Shown: positions 12,351 to 24,481, counted from the first letter of the stretch. The stretch: DNA of 64,000 nt from Planococcus citri (GCF_950023065.1 NC_088680.1:46116559-46180558); one strand, 5' to 3'. Made by a program: numbers and translations. Notes: generated by a model not told the origin, from the sequence alone.

Positions 12351-12880
12351 AATAAATACTTACACTTAAGGTGGAAGGTGGAACAAATCTAACAATAGTT
12401 TTTTATCCCTTGGTCGTGAACACAGATAGTGAACCTCCAGCCCTATATGTTACATGAGACCACCGTTGAATACAAATGATGTCGATGAAGAAAAAAAAAG
12501 AGCATCCAACTATTTTACTATTGTATTGTAAATTTTGTTTCGACAATACGCCGCGTAGATACGTTTTGATCGATTGATTAATCGATTTTTTTCTCTCCTC
12601 AGCTTTATGTCTACCTATAGGCCAAACCTAAGGTTCCGATGAAATTCACTAATTCCGGATCAATTAGGAGCACATTTGGTGTGGGGAAGTGGTAAAAAGA
12701 TGGATTACCGATCACCTTTTGCCTGTTTGTTGATGCAGCAGTGAAATATTATTGGATTTTTGGTGGTTGCAGATACGCATCTGATTCGGTGTATCGGGTT
12801 GACTTGACTTATAACCCTCTATAGTGAAAATGGTGAATTTACTTGAGCTGGTTCATGAATGAATAAATTGGTGCTGAATT
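12351..12880. other. AT-rich non-coding DNA
   Basis: No gene, repeat boundary or structural signal was recognised. Confidence 0.35.
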
Positions 12881-12889
12881 TCATTTTTG

Positions 12890-14780
12890 GTATTTTTTAG
12901 CAGTTTTTCCAAAACTGAGGAATCTAAAATCCGCTAGAGGTTCCAGAAGGGCTCGAACCTTCACCAAACGGCCCATAATGTCGAAAAATGTAAAAAAAAA
13001 TCAAATTTTAGCTCTTCGTGTTCAGTGTTTACGCTTTCAAAAACAACATTTTTTCATCTTTTTATTTAAAATAGGTACTTAAAAATAATTTACTGGACAT
13101 CCTGAAAATTTGTGCATAAATCTATCGAAATATCCGAGTTGACCATTTTCAGGAGGATTTTTCCAAAACTGGAAAATCCAGAAATCCACTGGAGGCTCTG
13201 GAAAGGCTCGAATCCCCTTCAACGTGATTAAAAAAAGTGAGAAATTGGGTAGTAATTGAATTTCAGCCCTTCGTGTTGGCGCTTTCAAAACCTACAAATT
13301 CTTTATTCCCTACAGATATACTTACAAATAATTTTGAATATAATATAACACGAATTATGTAAGGTACCTATTTTTAGACACTGTATAAGTACCTAAAAAC
13401 GGAACGACGCGACGACGTTTTGTAGATATTACCTATCCTGGATATATGAATTTCTGGGTATGAATTCACTAGGAGTTAAAATATTTTTAAACATCAGAGT
13501 TGGACATTGACAAAAAAAAATGTTCAACTTGGAAGGACTAAGCCATGTTCTGGACAAATTTGATCTTGCATGAATTCATTTCATTTTGGCACTTTTTCCA
13601 AACAAGGAAAATCTATGAATCCGCTCCGCGCTCTGGAGGTTTTAGAATTACGTAGTTCGAGATCACCGCTATATAAAGTGAAACAAATTGAATTTAAGTA
13701 AATTAGATTAGATTGAAATACCTATTTAATGAAAGTAAAATCACTTTCAACTGAATTTAAAATGATTCAAATTAATTTGATGGATTTAAAATAAATCAAA
13801 CTAAATAAGTAGGTATAGGTAGGTAATAAAATGTTGAAAAATTTATCGAATTAAAATTTCACATAAATTAAAAATAAATAAATAATTTACTAAGTGAGGT
13901 TGAATGAAATATTCATAAATAAAACATAAAACTGACTATAATTATAAAATAAGACGAAATTAAAAACTATCCGCTAGAGGTTTCTGAAGAGCTAAAATCT
14001 TCACGAAATGGTTCATAAAATCGAAAACATGTAGGTACAGAAATCAAATTTCAGCTCTTCGTGTTCACGCTTTTAAAAACCATTTTTTTTCATTTTTTAA
14101 TTTTTTTTTCAATACTTAGGTAGGTACTTACCTATCAATGATAATTAATGGACAAATTCTGAAAATTTGTGCCTAAATCTATCGAAATGATCACAAAGAC
14201 AAAATATCCGAGTTGGCCATTTTCAGGAAGATTTTCTCAAGAAGGGAAAATCCAAAAATCCACTGGAGGCTCTGGAAAGGCCTCTTCAATATGATTAATG
14301 AAGTGAGAAATTGGGTATAAATCAAATTTCAGCTCTTATTCGTGTTGACGCTTTCAAAAGCGAAAAATTTTTCATTCTTTACAAATACCTATTATTTACA
14401 AATTTGATTCTAAACATAATTTAACATAAATTGTCAGATAAAACAAACTGAACGATTTTTTGTGATTATATGTATTACTCTGGAGAGATTGAAACAAATT
14501 GAATTTAAGTAAATTAAACTTTCTATATTAAAATACCTACATGAATGAAAATGCAATCACATCAACTAAATTTAAAATGATTAAAATTAATTTAATGGAT
14601 TTTTAAAAAATTAAACTAAATAAGTAGGTACTTAAGCTGATATAATTAAGAACCCAAATTTAAAAAAAATTATTGAATTAAAATTTCACATAAATTGAAA
14701 TAAATTACCTACTGAGGGAGGTTGAATCTGTACTCATTAAATTCTAAATTGAAAATATGAACTAAATTAAACGAGAAGTT
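12890..14780. repeat. Direct tandem duplication, two diverged units of about 0.8-1.07 kb
   Basis: Unit 1 (about 12890-13960) and unit 2 (about 13967-14780) contain the same series of blocks in the same order. These are CCGCTAGAGGTT, TCAGCTCTTCGTGTT, AAATTTGTGC.TAAATCTATCGAAAT, CCACTGGAGGCTCTGGAAAG and AAGTGAGAAATTGGGT. A common tail follows (GAAACAAATTGAATTTAAGT, then ACTAAATAAGTAGGTA). Unit 1 has about 250 extra bases (13380-13640) before the tail. The CACTGGAGGCTCTGG element links the duplication to the CTGGAGGCTCCAG repeat family. The 69-codon frame at 13079-13288 is inside unit 1 and is not conserved in unit 2. Confidence 0.8.
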
Positions 14781-15675
14781 GACTGGTAAAATAATTAAAA
14801 TTACATTAACTAATTAAATCAAATTGAAATAATAAATCAAATTAAACAAATTAATCAAAACAAAATCACTTCTATTCAATTCGATACCTATGGGTCGAAA
14901 CAAATGTGCAAATCCTGATGTTAGATCGTTTTGTTAAAACACTTGTAAAAACGATGAAATTTTTGAGCATTTTATGCACGTTTTTTCGAAAACGTTCTAT
15001 TCAGAAGACTTTAGATCTGAACAGTTGAAAACAAATTTTGGAAATTCTTGTTTTAATTGGTCGTATCTATTTAAGGATCACAAAGATGTAAAATCGAAAT
15101 CCAAGCTTATAGGCGTTGAATATCATTTTGAGCCCTTTTATTCAATTTTTCCGAAGCTAGAAAATACAAAAGGAATCCCCGAAACGGATTGAAACCACTA
15201 ACGATCGATTCAAGACGTCAAAAATAGTGTAGAAATCTAATCTCAGTATTCTATCTCGATGTGATCAAATTTTGAGTTTTTTTTGCGGAAAAATAAGTAA
15301 ATCCACCTCAGTTTTGAAAAACTTGATAAAAATTGAAAAATGAAATTCAGTATCTGAAATTTACATAAGTGGAGTACTGTATGTATATTTTCAATGTTCT
15401 GATTTTTCTGTATAGCACGATGGCTTTTAAAAAATTTCTGTCACCGAGTCGATAAATAGAGGGGGATGGCTTTTTATAAAATTTCAAAAATTCTAGAAAA
15501 AATTTCAAAAATTCCGTGAAAAAATGAACGAAAACTCAAATAATTAACTTAAATTGAATGATCATTGAAAATTGATTTTTAATAAGAATAAATTAAAAAT
15601 TTTTAATTATAAAATTGATAAAAAAAAATTAAAAATCTTTTATTTTTGAAAAAAAATATTGATTTAATTTTTCAG
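14781..15675. other. AT-rich low-complexity DNA with one degenerate repeat module
   Basis: From 14781 to about 14880 there is degenerate AAATTAAATC-type low-complexity sequence. Around 15140-15290 a module (CGAAGCTAGAAAATAC, then ATTGAAACCACTAACGATCG) matches the family seen at 12.9-14.4 and 36.1-36.4 kb. The 72-codon frame at 14974-15192 ends in this module and is not recognised as a gene. Confidence 0.5.
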
Positions 15676-15677
15676 TA

Positions 15678-16246
15678 GGGTAAAGTCACCAGTAGTTGAC
15701 ATGATCCAGTAGTTGACACCTACGTCACAAAAATCGCCATTTTGGTGTCCCAGTGTGATTATTGAAAACACTGATTGCACTAAAAATTAATTCATACCTC
15801 GCTTATTATTGGCCGTGAGTTAGGTGATGATTATCAGTCATACTTTTTGCGTTTTATCAACTTTTATTTTCACCATGAAAATTTTGCAAAGTGTTTACAA
15901 TTATTTTTCTACATCAAAAAATTTTGAACATTTTGAGATGGTTATTATACCATTTGAAAGCTAATGAGATACACTTTCTTTCTAACTACTTTTGATTGAT
16001 TCATAATCACATTTTCATGCTCGATAAGCCGGGTGTCAATTACTGGGGTTTTTTGGACACTTTTTGAAATGATCGTAAAAATCTCAAAAATGCACTTACG
16101 AATGTGAAACACAAATCAAAATGTAAGGAAAACTGTGTTCTTTTAGATGTACTTACCAAAGTTTTCAAAAAAATATCAACTTGAGCTGTAGATTGTTTTT
16201 CATCAAAAAGTATCAAAAATCTGTTCAACTACTGGCGACTTTACCC
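15678..16246. mobile_element. Mariner-like MITE (TA target duplication)
   Basis: The left terminus GGGTAAAGTCACCAGTAGTT is repeated, inverted, at the right as AACTACTGGCGACTTTACCC, with one mismatch over 20 bases. TA flanks both ends (15676-15677 and 16247-16248), as expected for the Tc1/mariner superfamily. The left end contains a second copy of the CCAGTAGTTGACA motif just inside the first. A diverged inverted copy (GTGTCAATTACTGGGG) occurs near 16031-16046. At 569 bp with no transposase frame it is a miniature non-autonomous element. TA duplications are also used by some other superfamilies, so the family name is less sure than the element. Confidence 0.75.
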
Positions 16247-16248
16247 TA

Positions 16249-17200
16249 TAAGGGTTTTAAAAAAAGTTTTAAAAAATTTTATAAATGAAAAATAAATAAG
16301 GATATTTTCACTAAAAAAAAGTAGATAAAAAATTAATAAAACCCATAATTTAAAATTTAAAAAATAAATTTAATTTAAATTTAAATTAATACTTATTTTA
16401 AAAATAATTATTAAAAGGGCTAGTGGTCAGGTTGTCATGCCGGGAAATGATCTTTCTGGTCAAATTTCTACTGCACAGTATGCGTCCATAGCCTCATTCC
16501 AATAGGTACTTAAGGGAAAAATTGGTATTTTTGGAGGGCTCAAATTTGTTTTAAACACTTCAAAATGCTGGAGAATATTATTGGGCTAGTATAACTGCTT
16601 AGTAATAATTGAGGTTGTGGGTGCTGAATGTGATTTTGAGTCCTCCTTCTGTCATATTTTTCAAAAATGAAACATTGAAAAATCTGCTGAATGCTCAAAA
16701 ATTATGTTAAAAAACATCTAAAATTGATTCGAAGGATCAAAAATAGAGCATAAATCAGATTTTAGCTCGTTTTATGACACTTTTGCGAACGAGAAATTTT
16801 TCATTATTTCTTCTGAAAACAATAATCTTTCCTCTGAAAATTTTTTGAATTTGAGCTGATGTAAAAAAAATTGGAAATTTGTACCAAAATCGATGCTGAA
16901 GGCCACTAAAATAGTAAATTCGAAGTGACAGGAGCTGAATTTAATTTGGAGTATTTTTTGTGGTTGATAGGTAGAGTCTTTTCCAAAACTAAAGACCATA
17001 AAAATCTGCTTAAGGTTTCAGAAAGAACTCCTTACCACCACAAATCAATTCGAAAGGTCCCTAAAATCAGTTTTAGTGTTCAAAAATGAAAACCGAAGAA
17101 AAAGTAATGATTCAGAATCATCATCATCTTATGCTCATTTAGCAAAAATAATTTCCCATAAAAAATTTCTCGAGACCCAAAAGAACTCACTCAAAATCTG
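16249..17200. other. AT-rich DNA with degenerate repeat modules
   Basis: Degenerate AAATTTAAATT-type sequence runs at about 16260-16420. From about 16640 to 17060 there are two weak copies of the CCAAAACT-AAAAATCTGCT-GAAACC module family, seen also at 12.9-14.4, 15.2 and 36.2 kb. No coding frame is credible. Confidence 0.45.
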
Positions 17201-18990
17201 ATTTCACCTCTCGACGCCACCATGTAAAATTATTTTCCCATTTTTTTCAAGTTTGCGAATCTACAGCAAGCGTGTATTTTGGTATATGGCCAAATTTACA
17301 AAACGTTTATCAATTTCAGCTCCGTCGAAACTCATAGGCGCGTATAAAAGAAAATAATCCGCAGACGTCGTATATTTTACAAGATGCCAAAACAGAGCTT
17401 GCTGAGTATGAGAAGGATATACACGAAGAGAGAAGGGAAAAAACACAAGACCAAATTGAAAATCGTATAGATATTTATGTCTATGGTCGGTCTCATCATC
17501 ACAATCATACAGTATGATGTCGATAAAGGACAAGTTGATTATTCGGTCTATATAGTTTACATAATCGGGATCACTTTATATAGAGTTACACACGAGTCAA
17601 AGGCTCATTAACTACATCCGCGTACATAGAGGCCGAAAAAAAAAGCGCGCGAGTGCGCTTCGAATTTCATTTAATTTTTATAATTATACCATCGAATAAA
17701 CGAAGCGTGAGTTTCCGTTTTCTATCCGGGCGGGCATTTTTTACCCCTACGTTCTTTTTAATTAAACACTCCTTTCCATTTATAGTAGTTTCTCCGCATA
17801 TACACAAAATATGTAAAATTCTCAAACGTAGCGAACTCTCTCGCAAGTCGCATCTCTACTTATAGCGAGGGGGTCCAGCAGGATGGGGGAAAATACAGTC
17901 TGATTAATGCAGCCGTCTAGATTCGGGGACACTACCGTCCTCATCGTTGGTTTTCGTGGTATGGAATGGTACGTATAAGTATTATAAGAAGAAAAATACA
18001 ATTTAAAATCATTTTTTATAATAATGATTAATTACTAGATAAGAACGGCTTGAAGTTTGTACTACAACTTGTGGTTCGAACAAGTTGGTACTGTCAACTT
18101 GTTTAAGGCCCCCCACGTCTTGTAGCCTTGTACATATCGGGATCGGGGTACGTTTGGGCGTACGTATGACTATCCCAATCCCAAACATACGTATAGCAAC
18201 AAAACTACGAATACATAACATGACAGCTGGACTTGCATCTTTTTAGGTGTAGGTACTACGAGCAGTGGTAGTTAAAAAAGCTCGTTATTGAATTTCCACG
18301 TTTTTATATTTTAAATTTTAATTTTTATTCTCATAGTTGACAGAATAGATACAGGTACACTTGACTTTAATTTATTCGCCAAAGACTCGGACTTTTATCT
18401 CGTTTCGTATTCCATTTTTGATTTTTTTCCCCTCGTTGACTTCTCTATTGGGAAAATTACCGGTACAGAGATGAGAGCGTATAAGAGTACAGATACTAGT
18501 GATCGGATGTTCCTCTTCGCCAGATGGTATGCCAAAGCGAAAAGAACCGCTGGTTGTGGATAGTTTTATGGAGTGTTTGCTAGGCGAGCAAATTAATCAA
18601 ATTGTGATCGCATTCGCGCATCGTAAAACTGCTCTACGAACTATACGATAACCGCCAACATGGTTTTTTTATACATTAAAAGGTGTTACGAATCGGGTCC
18701 GGTGCCAAGTGACCATTCTTGGGTATTTCTCATTTTGTAAACACGCCGCACCGAAAGCTATAAGCCAAGCCGCCGTGTACACCGAGACTATAAGAGACCA
18801 AGGCAGACGTGTGTGTAAAGTTAATCCGTGAAAATAGTAATTTTTTTCACATATTTGAACTCTAACTTGAAGTAAGTATTATCGATATAAAACGTTCCGT
18901 TCCACGCCATCGTGGATCGATTTTATTCCATTTCAGTGGAGTTTACTTAAACAGGTAGAATAAATGGTATAAGGAATCCGATGGCGATGA
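17201..18990. other. Single-copy CpG-richer island pair, possible regulatory DNA
   Basis: Two richer patches are seen, at about 17240-18240 and 18440-18980. Words include GCAGACGTCGTATA, GCCGAAAAAAAAAGCGCGCG, GGGCGGGCATTTTTTACCCC, AACCGCTGGTTGTGGATAG and GGCGAGCAAATTAATCAAAT. The last two look like clustered Runt-type (TGTGG/AACCGC) and homeodomain-type (AATTAAT) sites. No frame is open across either patch, and none of the 60-90-codon frames shows a recognisable domain. I read them as possible enhancers or conserved non-coding DNA, by inference only. Confidence 0.25.
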
Positions 18991-21489
18991 ATGACGATCA
19001 ATGATCGAAAATAGTGTTTGTTGAATTAGTTGTATGTACTTACATGGTGTTATGAATCTCTGAAAATTCGCTTCATTTTGTGCACAATTATGACTGAGGT
19101 CAATAAGTCTTGTTTCGGAGAATTTTCTCTATCATGTTTTGTACGAAGAGTCGAAAAAATACGAATAAACCTCGAAGACTGTATTAAGAGCCAAAATTCG
19201 TTAGTTTTTTATTGCCAAAGATGATAATGTTTTCTTGAGAAAAATCTGAACGAATTTGAAAGGTCCCATACAAAAAAAGCAACGAATTACGAATGATGAA
19301 ATCGTAGAACTTAAAATTACTTACTAGTCGTAGTTATCTGTTCATTTAGATTATAGTTGCAACTGAAAATTAAAATATCCAACTCCACTTTCATATTAAT
19401 TAAATTGCACTGGGAATCGTTCGTGAACGAATGAATTATATACGTAATTCACGAAATCGAACACGGTAGGTATATCATGGTACAGGAATTTTCACAAACT
19501 TTCCAACGGTGTGCAACAAATTGAGATTGCACCAATCCCATTTTGTCAAAGTAGTGGAAATTTATTAAAAATAATGATTGGGTAGGTATATCACCTTATT
19601 TCGTCAATTCTTGAATGTGCATAAGGACCAATAGAGACAAAATGAACTTGAGGAAATTGGCCAAAAATTGACAATTTTGTAGGATCAGTTGATGACAGTA
19701 ATATTTTTTTGACCAATTTAATTCATTATTTTCAAAATCGAATCAATTAGGTATTTAAATTTGATTTTTTAAAAATGGAATCCTCAAAAAATGAAAAAAT
19801 AAAGGCCGAAAATGTGGGAAATAGCCTTGAAAAATATAAAAACTACGAATCATAATAAAAAATCAAGATAATATTCAAAATACCGAATTTACAAAAATTA
19901 AACCATTGAAAGTGAATAAACATTTACATAAGTATATTATACCATTATACATTATATAACTCAGCTTGAAAACTGCGTATATGTTGATGTGAACGACCTC
20001 TCTACAGAAATGTCAAACCAACCACTGACGAACCCTCACATCAACTTTATCCTCAAATATTACACCCCTACTCTCTCACCCTTCCATAAAAATATACCTA
20101 GGTACTTGAACAAAAATTCTTATTAAAAAAGTTGCAAAATCGTTGTACGTAAAACATGTTTTTTTTAATTTTTTAAAATCCAACAACGAAGTTCAGTTTT
20201 CAAAATTTTGGTTGTGGGTATTTTTTTTTAGCATAGGTATGCATACCTATGCTCTTTCAATCTAGCTTCTATATACGTACCTAGCTTGGTTTTGTTCAAA
20301 TCGAAGTACGTCTGATCAAAAAGTTTCTTTTATAATCAGAAAAACTTACTGGTTTTGATTTTTTTTTTACAAGATCATGCGCAGCCATAAAACAGCTCCT
20401 GAAAAATGCTCAAAATAAAGATTAAAGGTTCTGGGAGAATTTGAATCTTTCAAAACAGTACAAAAATTGCTTCCTTAGTTATTATCATCATCGAGTCGTA
20501 TAACGATTACCTCGTAATTTTCAATAATATACTTAGGTGGATTAGTAAGTATCACAGATAATGTTAGGTTGTATATAACTACATTCTGAACACTGAGTTA
20601 AAAACAAAATTTTGACTTTACGTCTCTTTTTTCAGTCAGAAATTTGAAATTTTTCATGAAAAACCTATAGTTACACAATAAACTTCGAGAAATTCATTTT
20701 TCAACTCGGAAAGTTTACTCACAAATTTCAGGTACTTACCTATCCACATGATAATGGGAATTTTAGTGCCTAATAAGTACCTACCTATTACAATACTAGA
20801 TATTTATTAATTTTAAAGTGATTAAGGTGAAAGTAAATGAAAAATTATTGAATACTACCTATCTATAAAATTACATAGGTAAGAAAGATCATTTTTTTAA
20901 ATTTTTAAATTATAGCTACCTACTTATTTTTTTAATATTATTTTTCACTCTAAAAAATTATGATTTATTGATAAAATAGGTACCTATATGTACCTACGTT
21001 ACTTAATATTCTCGAGAATTTTCTCAAGGACTACAAAGGAGGATCGATTCATTCTAAAAATCTCACCTTCTTTGGTCATTTCTATAGGAAAATAACGTTC
21101 CTACTTCTGTAGTGAGAGGAATTTCCTGTTAAGAAAATGCATTTTTGGAACGAAAATGCTCGCTGGTCTGAATTTTGACTAAGAAGTTCATACAAGCGGA
21201 GGGATTGGATGAAAGGTATATTTACAAATGAAAAATAATTTCTGAATAGTTGGGTTCTGAAATGTCCATCTCGAGCAATGATTTTTCAACAAATCTTGAA
21301 AATCGAATACCACATTCTAAAAATCTCATCTTCTTTGGTCATTTCTGGAAAAATATAAATGAAGAGTAGGTATAATGGAAGGAAAAACACGAAACAATAA
21401 TAATCTTTACCAAAAGAATAATTCATTTTCTCTCAAGAATAAACAGAGCAGTAGTCTTTGTACGTAAGTAGGTACGTAGGTATAAATTA
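18991..21489. other. AT-rich non-coding DNA
   Basis: No transposon ends or genes were found. A short direct repeat (CATTCTAAAAATCTCA then CTTCTTTGGTCATTTCT) occurs at about 21051-21085 and 21312-21345. TAGGTA/TACCTA words are particularly dense around 20720-21000. Confidence 0.4.
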
Positions 21490-22160
21490 CCAGCAGATTA
21501 TAATTACATAGCGTAAATTTTAAATCGTTTATTTCGATTACAATGTTGTCCGCAATCCGCGAGTTTAATTTATTAAAACGATAATTACGCGGTTAATTTG
21601 TTGGCAATTTTTTATCGCAGCACCGTCCCGTCCGCGCGCACGATTTTATTGCAAGCTGCATCAACAAGTTCACTCGGCGTAAAGTATCGTCGCTCGTTTA
21701 ATACAACAACTTTGAAACGGTTTAATAGCCTTAAGATGTTAATCAACCGATAACGGTAGGTTGTTATTAATTCTAAATGTCCGCGTCCTATTACCCGTAG
21801 CATGGCCCAATCAACCAGCCCGCCATACAAATGTACGAAAAAAATTCAGTTTTACCAAGTACAAATACAAATTACTGCTGAGCACAGGGCAGATATGCGA
21901 AATCATCGTCAGATTAATGGGCGAGGATTTAAACAGCCGCCTATGGTGATTACTTTTTAAACGAGCTTTGAATTTACTCCGCTCTCCGGTGTTTTAATTA
22001 TTGCTGTATGTAATGTACGCTGTGTAAAGGAATATAACAACAGCATGAATGAAGTGAAGTAGTTGCTATAGGCACATGGTACACCAGAGGGGAGGTTTAA
22101 AGATGTTTCAAGTGTGAATTTTGGGGCGAAATGTGAAGGACGTCGAGGTAGCATTGTGTT
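21490..22160. other. Strongest candidate conserved non-coding / regulatory island
   Basis: This is the clearest compositional island in the first third of the window. It is a mixed-complexity block free of long A/T runs, with CGCGAGTTTAATTTATTAAA, ATAATTACGCGGTTAATTTG, CCGTCCGCGCGCACGATTTT and AGATTAATGGGCGAGG. ATTA/TAAT homeodomain core words are dense. A 72-codon minus-strand frame (21612-21830) and a 62-codon plus-strand frame (21761-21949) overlap on opposite strands. That suggests low stop density from composition rather than coding, and neither product is recognised. A short exon is the alternative. Confidence 0.35.
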
Positions 22161-22574
22161 TGAATTGTTTTTCAGAGAAATTTATGTGAGAGAGCAAGTT
22201 TATACAAAACTTCATTCAAAATTTTAAGTTTGAATAAATGACAATTTTTTTGAAAATTATAAAAAATTAATCGAATATTATCAAAATGAAGACGTGAAAT
22301 TTTGAAAAAATCACTTACTTACCTACCGCAAAATAATGTAGAAGAAAAAATTGTTTCAAAATACGTTGAAATGAGAAATGTTATAAGTAGGTAGAAACTT
22401 CAACATGAACTTTATTAAGTATGTATAATCATAAATGAAAAATAAATGAAGATACTTTTACTAAAAAAAAAGTAAAATAAAAAATTAATGAAATTCATAA
22501 TTTTAAATTAATAAATTAAATACTTTAAACAATAAATTAAATAAAATGTTAAATCATTATTCATTTTAAAAATA
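22161..22574. other. AT-rich low-complexity DNA
   Basis: The stretch ends in degenerate AAATTAATAAATTAAAT-type sequence (about 22430-22570), of the same texture as near 14.8, 16.3 and 63.4 kb. No gene is seen. Confidence 0.4.
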
Positions 22575-22960
22575 AAAAATCTAAAAACTGATGAATAAAT
22601 CTTGCAAAATTTGACCAAAATACGGCAAAGAATGCTTAAAATAACCAAAAATTGTTCAAATTTTGTAGGTAAAATTGGTCAAATATTACCTATTATACTG
22701 ACTGATGGGTATCTACTTCTGCAGAAATTGGGTGAAGTATTATGAAAACTTGGAAACTGTTATTACTACTCATAGAAATAAAAAACATCTATTGCAAAAA
22801 AATTGCGCCTATAAAATCAGTCAAGTTAAGACATGAATTCAATTTAAGATGACTGGAAGTTGATGAAATAAAGCAAAATTTGGGGGAAAAATTGTAAAAA
22901 TGTCTGAAATACTTACACGACAAAAAAAGTTGCTTTCTGAAAATTTTATACACCCGATAA
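22575..22960. repeat. Dispersed direct repeat, copy A1
   Basis: It matches 26165-26565 in the same orientation over nearly its whole length. Shared blocks include CTGATGAATAAATCTTGC (A1 form), AAAATACGGCAAAGA, GGTCAAATATTACCTAT, GATGGGTATCTACTTCTGCA and AGTATTATGAAAACTTG. Near the end both copies have GATGAAATAAAGCAAAATT and ACTGAAAATTT-like ends. No terminal inverted repeats are visible, so this is a duplication or a fragment of an unidentified repeat. Confidence 0.8.
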
Positions 22961-23287
22961 ATTTCTATTATCTTATAATAGAAGAAATCTTAATAAAATT
23001 ACCTACTGTAATCTGGTCATTCGAGTTGTCAAGGGTCACCGGATTGTTTATGAGTAATCCTCTGTGCTGCTATACTCTGCCCCACGAAAGAAATGACCGA
23101 TTCTAAACCGAAAAGTTTCTGTTTGTTGATTTATTGATACATATTTTGCAAAAACGTCATGATAACATACAAACAATCGACATAATTAGGTAACTATTTC
23201 TTCACACTGAATCACACTAAATACTTCGTTGATGTAAAAACCATAAAAGTTTACTTACTTATAGGTATCTATTTTTTTTAAAAATCA
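22961..23287. other. AT-rich non-coding DNA
   Basis: Nothing recognised beyond a short TAGGTA word and A/T runs. It separates repeat copy A1 from the piggyBac-like element. Confidence 0.35.
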
Positions 23288-23291
23288 TTAA

Positions 23292-23932
23292 CCCTCAAAT
23301 GCGACTACGTGGTGAAAATCACCACACCTGTTTTTGAAGCGAGCGTGACATCGTGCAAATGCTGCTAGTTGCTTCAACGTTGGGGCGCAAGATACTATGT
23401 ACTATTGCGCTAACAGGGGAAATGCATGCGCCATTCAGCTACGATGGCAACTATTTTTTTAGGGGATTTCAAAGTTTTACCTTTTCAACTCGAATTTTCA
23501 CGTGTGGCGTTGGTGTGGCATTCTAACGGATTTTATGAAAAAACTATGCATCCTAGGGAAAAAATGCCATGAAGGAAATTGTAGAGAATAAAATTTTCTT
23601 TCTGCTTAAAGCTGGTTATTTTTCTGTAGGATGCTTTGTTCAAACGATATTCGCATAAAACGTAGATATGGGTAACTAATGTCATATATTTTTATTTTCA
23701 TTTATTATTTTTTTTTTTTAATGAGCACACTCGTATCCGAGAATTTTACCTTTACCCCACCCCTCACTCTTCAATCTCTTGTAGATGAATTTTCAGTATC
23801 CTACAATCCTCAGAGAGAAATCCCCAAAACATCCCTTTATTCATTGGTAAAAAAAAGTGTGTAAAATGCATTGTGGTGAATTTCACCACCTTGTGGCATT
23901 TTAAGGATTTTTTTAATGTGGCATTCCAAAGG
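23292..23932. mobile_element. Non-autonomous piggyBac-like element (TTAA target duplication)
   Basis: TTAA flanks both ends (23288-23291 and 23933-23936), the hallmark of piggyBac insertion. The left end begins CCCTCAAATGCGACTACGTG. The right end, inverted, begins CCTTTGGAATGCCACA. A second inner right-end copy (CCTTAAAATGCCACAAGG inverted) aligns with the left end for 27 of 34 bases, including a shared palindrome GTGGTGAAAATCACCAC / GTGGTGAAATTCACCAC. There is no transposase frame. Terminal similarity is imperfect, so the family assignment rests mainly on TTAA plus the terminal CC. The right TTAA lies just before the pogo-like element. Confidence 0.55.
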
Positions 23933-23938
23933 TTAATA

Positions 23939-24481
23939 CAGTAAAACCTCGATAAGTGCAAACTCAAAGGACAGGAAAAATTATTGCACTTATCGAGTTT
24001 TTCACTTGAAAAGGTTTGCACTTGGCAAGGTTATTTTCCCACAATTTGCACTTATCGAGATAAACAGTTCACAAAGGTTGCAATTTCCATTGCCTACGTA
24101 ATTTTGCACTTATAGAGGTGAAACGTACAGCAACTTGCACTTATAGAGGTTAGATTCACCTACAATTTCTATTGTCTAGGTAATTTTGCACTTATAGAGG
24201 CAAAACGTACAGCAACTTGCACTTATAGAGGTTAAATTCGCCTACAATTTTTGTTACAGAGGTAATTTTGCACTTATAGAGGTGAAACGCACAGCAACGT
24301 GCACTTATAGAGGTAAAAGTGCTTCCTTCTTCCGAAAAATTGTTGCACTTATCGAGGTTACTATTGCACTTATGAAGGTGAATTTACATGGGAAATTGAC
24401 TGTAGGGACCGGGGATTACATTTTTGTTGCACTTAACGCGAATTTGCACTTATCGAGGTTGCACTTATCGAGGTTTTACTG
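23939..24481. mobile_element. Pogo/Tigger-like MITE (TA target duplication)
   Basis: The terminal inverted repeats are perfect for 23 bases, starting CAGTAAAACCTCGATAAGTG on the left with the exact inverse on the right. TA duplications lie at 23937-23938 and 24482-24483. The CAGTAAAACCTCG-type terminus is typical of the pogo/Tigger branch of Tc1/mariner. The interior is unusual: about a dozen forward copies of the terminal core TTGCACTTAT(C/A)GAGG fill it, organised partly as three tandem units of about 82 bp starting near 24101, 24182 and 24265. There is no DDE transposase; the 69-codon frame inside is a repeat by-product. Confidence 0.85.

Noticed and set aside
18120..18195. GTACGTTTGGG / CCCAAACATACG as an inverted repeat
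   Set aside because: Arms are short and imperfect with no flanking duplication; not distinguishable from chance by eye.
21612..21830. 72-codon minus-strand frame in a single-copy island
   Set aside because: It looks more protein-like than most, but an overlapping plus-strand frame and ATTA-rich composition favour non-coding regulatory DNA. Kept as an island only.
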